Shown in pieces: positions 58,201 to 58,730 of a stretch of DNA of 58,730 nt (the first letter of the stretch is position 1; each line of letters opens with the position of its first letter). Below the pieces are notes generated by a model, which made no database searches, was not told the DNA's origin, and was given only the letters and a program-made list of their open reading frames with translations. This stretch comes from Pyrodictiaceae archaeon. Its GTDB lineage: Archaea; Thermoproteota; Thermoprotei_A; Sulfolobales; Pyrodictiaceae. Made by a program: the position numbers and the translations under genes. The DNA lies in the NCBI GenBank assembly GCA_027062725.1, contig JAMOSW010000009.1, positions 1 to 58,730 of the forward strand. Direction: 5' to 3'.

Positions 58201-58526
58201 AGAGCCTCCTGGCCCAGGCGCAGACAAGGCTAGAGAACGCTAAGGCCCTACTACAGTGGGGCGGCAACGAGACGGTCGATCAGCACGGCAAGAGCCACGC
58301 CGAGACAAACGCGTCGATAGGGCTTGAGGCCGAGATAGGCGCGGAGATAGCGACGATAACGGTCAGAGCAACACTGTTAGTCCAGGCCAAGGTGGAGATA
58401 GACGCGGCGGCATCGCTCATACAGCAGGCCGCAGGCCTCGTCGCCGAGGTAGAGGCGGCTGTCCAGGCAAGCAGCGGCGGCAGCCAGACAATGCCCACAC
58501 CACCAATACCGGGAACAAAGCCCTAG
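55275..58526 (+). CDS. Large secreted helical (coiled-coil) surface protein
   Basis: A 1083-residue exported protein: signal peptide 1-40 (VRRAAALALLVLMLVASIPV, cut near ATASA), then almost entirely alanine-rich helices. A repeated helical hairpin of about 38 residues occurs near 349, 484, 660 and 876 (pattern LLEEANRTLADAEKLLAEGN, then YTGAAAKALAALRLAVEA). A continuous charged helix of Lys/Glu/Arg at about 541-610 could form a coiled-coil rod. About 30 N-x-S/T sequons indicate dense glycosylation. There is no C-terminal membrane helix; it ends TMPTPPIPGTKP. Overall it resembles stalk or filament components of archaeal surface layers (tetrabrachion-like in character), by inference only. GAGGTGA lies seven bases before the ATG. 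Confidence 0.85.
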   Translation: MKAMHVLRVEWVRRAAALALLVLMLVASIPVAGLAATASAEKVTDATNATATTTVALNATSGPANANVEQLRAKLLLVSGLLRGLLMSMNLSLNASPATVAAVLGVNETVAEKLLEIADMTPEQIAGMTLDQLRATLHEAHVIYHLVTGKALRVAEQARALLEERLKLKMARRLAELAKKLAAEVNDTELLRLAEQLEAAIRQGNMKAALMLEERLLARIEAENVYAMSGTLANAFTNLLEAMAKAGNATGIDIHLIEKLLHDLKKATSIVERIAKKAATPDVAAKLAAAASMLSDVNTTAAAAAALGPGTSAVAAAAEAWAARLQARIQLAYKAALDANDTVALRLLEEANRTLTGAMKAIEAGDYASALRLLASADRLVVRAEARLALASMRELMEEIKARHGMPELLPPSVIRKHLLPVATLPAAVAAKTPAAVESLARRANSTIAATVALLEALNRTVKEYNITLSDGVKALIEKAWGLLEEANRTLADAEKLLAEGNYTGAAAKALAALRLAVEARSYAHAALGAVTAEAGMRHGIELAKEIRRMVKEQAKKMIEHATKIVEEVRRKAESIIEKAKKAAEKAAEEARKRVEKAKKRAEERVRHVFNETAATAANKTMTALIGLAERLRLAVKAYADLGVNTTEANMSLAEAMQLLSNANVQLQEALRLAAAGNITEAQARLEAAMQLLQQAAERLQQAAKALAEAVTASGLMEKARAMAQHARMLAKEAEEAVEAARHGLEAAAALNAPVTVKVNTTMAQRVLDLANQAMWMINESLRSLQEAAKTMNVTLMANAAVLLEQAMQRLQEAQALAANLTRQTEEALSNVIARAEEQATVLLADANNLTAAVQVLTAAGFNISGEASARLANVTNMLNEAKKLLEEARNMLEQANLTAAAEALSQAKQALTAAARELRTALRLVHQELMEARQELLDRIAVLEQNVTSLEARIQELMPKAAANATLASKLGEAQSLLAQAQTRLENAKALLQWGGNETVDQHGKSHAETNASIGLEAEIGAEIATITVRATLLVQAKVEIDAAASLIQQAAGLVAEVEAAVQASSGGSQTMPTPPIPGTKP

Positions 58527-58570
58527 AGCATAGGGCATAGGCGGTGCGACACACAAGCCTCTCCTCAACG

Positions 58571-58590
58571 TTTTTGGCTCCCAGGGAGCC
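58571..58590 (+). terminator. T5 and adjoining inverted repeat after the surface-protein gene
   Basis: Five Ts followed by GGCTCCC-A-GGGAGCC, a perfect 7+1+7 inverted repeat, 45 bases after the stop. It probably ends both convergent transcripts. Confidence 0.45.
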
Positions 58591-58639
58591 GCAGAGCCGG
58601 TGCCCCACGCTTCTCCCACCCCTCCTGTGCTTCAATGCC

Positions 58640-58730
58640 TCAAGCCCTCTGGCTCCTCCGGGCTAGGGGGTAGGCAGCGAGGGCTGCGAGGCTTAGCAGC
58701 GTGGCGGCGAGGAAGGGCGCCGAATGGCCC
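58640..58730 (-). CDS. Partial membrane-anchored protein, C-terminus only (runs off right edge)
   Basis: The minus-strand frame read from the edge gives HSAPFLAATLLSLAALAAYP followed by LARRSQRA and a TGA at 58642-58640. A 20-residue hydrophobic helix, then a short basic tail and stop, is typical of the C-terminal anchor of archaeal exported proteins. It is convergent with the large surface protein. The family cannot be told. Confidence 0.6.
   Translation of the reverse strand, partial: GHSAPFLAATLLSLAALAAYPLARRSQRA

Overview
The window is GC-rich, gene-dense chromosomal DNA from a hyperthermophilic crenarchaeon. A member of the Desulfurococcales/Pyrodictiaceae is the best guess. The evidence is an ESCRT-III (CdvB-type) division protein, a separate gene pair for di-myo-inositol phosphate synthesis (a solute of hyperthermophiles), an archaeal type IV pilus operon, PIN/RHH and HEPN/MNT toxin-antitoxin pairs, frequent GTG/TTG starts behind GGAGGTG-like ribosome sites, archaeal TATA boxes and bare T-run terminators. 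The species is an inference. I saw no rRNA, tRNA, CRISPR array, transposase or integrase.

Layout, left to right. 1-3.2 kb: edge fragment, electron-transfer flavoprotein etfB-etfA, MEMO-family protein. 3.2-7.5 kb: membrane-anchored unknown, small membrane protein plus CstA transporter, ArsA/Get3-like ATPase with a small partner. 7.5-8.5 kb: gene-free, AT-rich, then G/T-rich. 8.5-9.4 kb: HepT/MntA pair. 9.5-13.5 kb: secreted octaheme cytochrome c, glutamyl-tRNA reductase, cysteine-rich HTH_10 regulator. 13.6-19.9 kb (minus strand): pilin, secretion ATPase, two TadC-like membrane proteins, KaiC-like ATPase, small protein. 20-25 kb: DUF445 protein, ADP-forming acyl-CoA synthetase beta subunit, the inositol phosphate solute pair, cyclase, double-hotdog thioesterase. 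25-30 kb: aromatic pathway genes (chorismate mutase-prephenate dehydrogenase, split transketolase, DAHP synthase, dehydroquinate synthase). 30-37 kb: DUF364, MscS, sirtuin, DUF1641, Er-VIT iron protein, VapC-VapB-VapC, GNAT. 37.6-44 kb: membrane operon with DUF4129, DUF4350 and DUF58 proteins. 44.6-46.2 kb: ESCRT-III paralogue and a decayed membrane-protein gene. 46.2-53.6 kb: Liv-type ABC importer operon with an acyl-CoA synthetase inside it. 53.8-58.5 kb: membrane-tethered winged-helix regulator divergent from a 1083-residue secreted helical protein. A last gene runs off the right edge.

How the genes may work together. The ETF, thioesterase, ADP-forming acyl-CoA synthetase, AMP-forming acyl-CoA synthetase and Liv importer all point to uptake and activation of carboxylic or amino-acid-derived acids. 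The octaheme cytochrome lies next to the first enzyme of heme synthesis and suggests extracellular or cell-surface electron transfer. The transketolase halves would supply erythrose 4-phosphate to DAHP synthase across a shared divergent promoter region.

The parts that look least described are the divergent regulator/helical surface protein pair at the right end, the four-gene DUF4129-DUF4350-DUF58 operon without a local MoxR ATPase, the octaheme cytochrome, and the KaiC-like protein with a degenerate second half at the end of the pilus operon. Start codons were chosen from ribosome-site spacing where possible and differ in places from the longest open frame. All functions come from recognised motifs and not from database searches.
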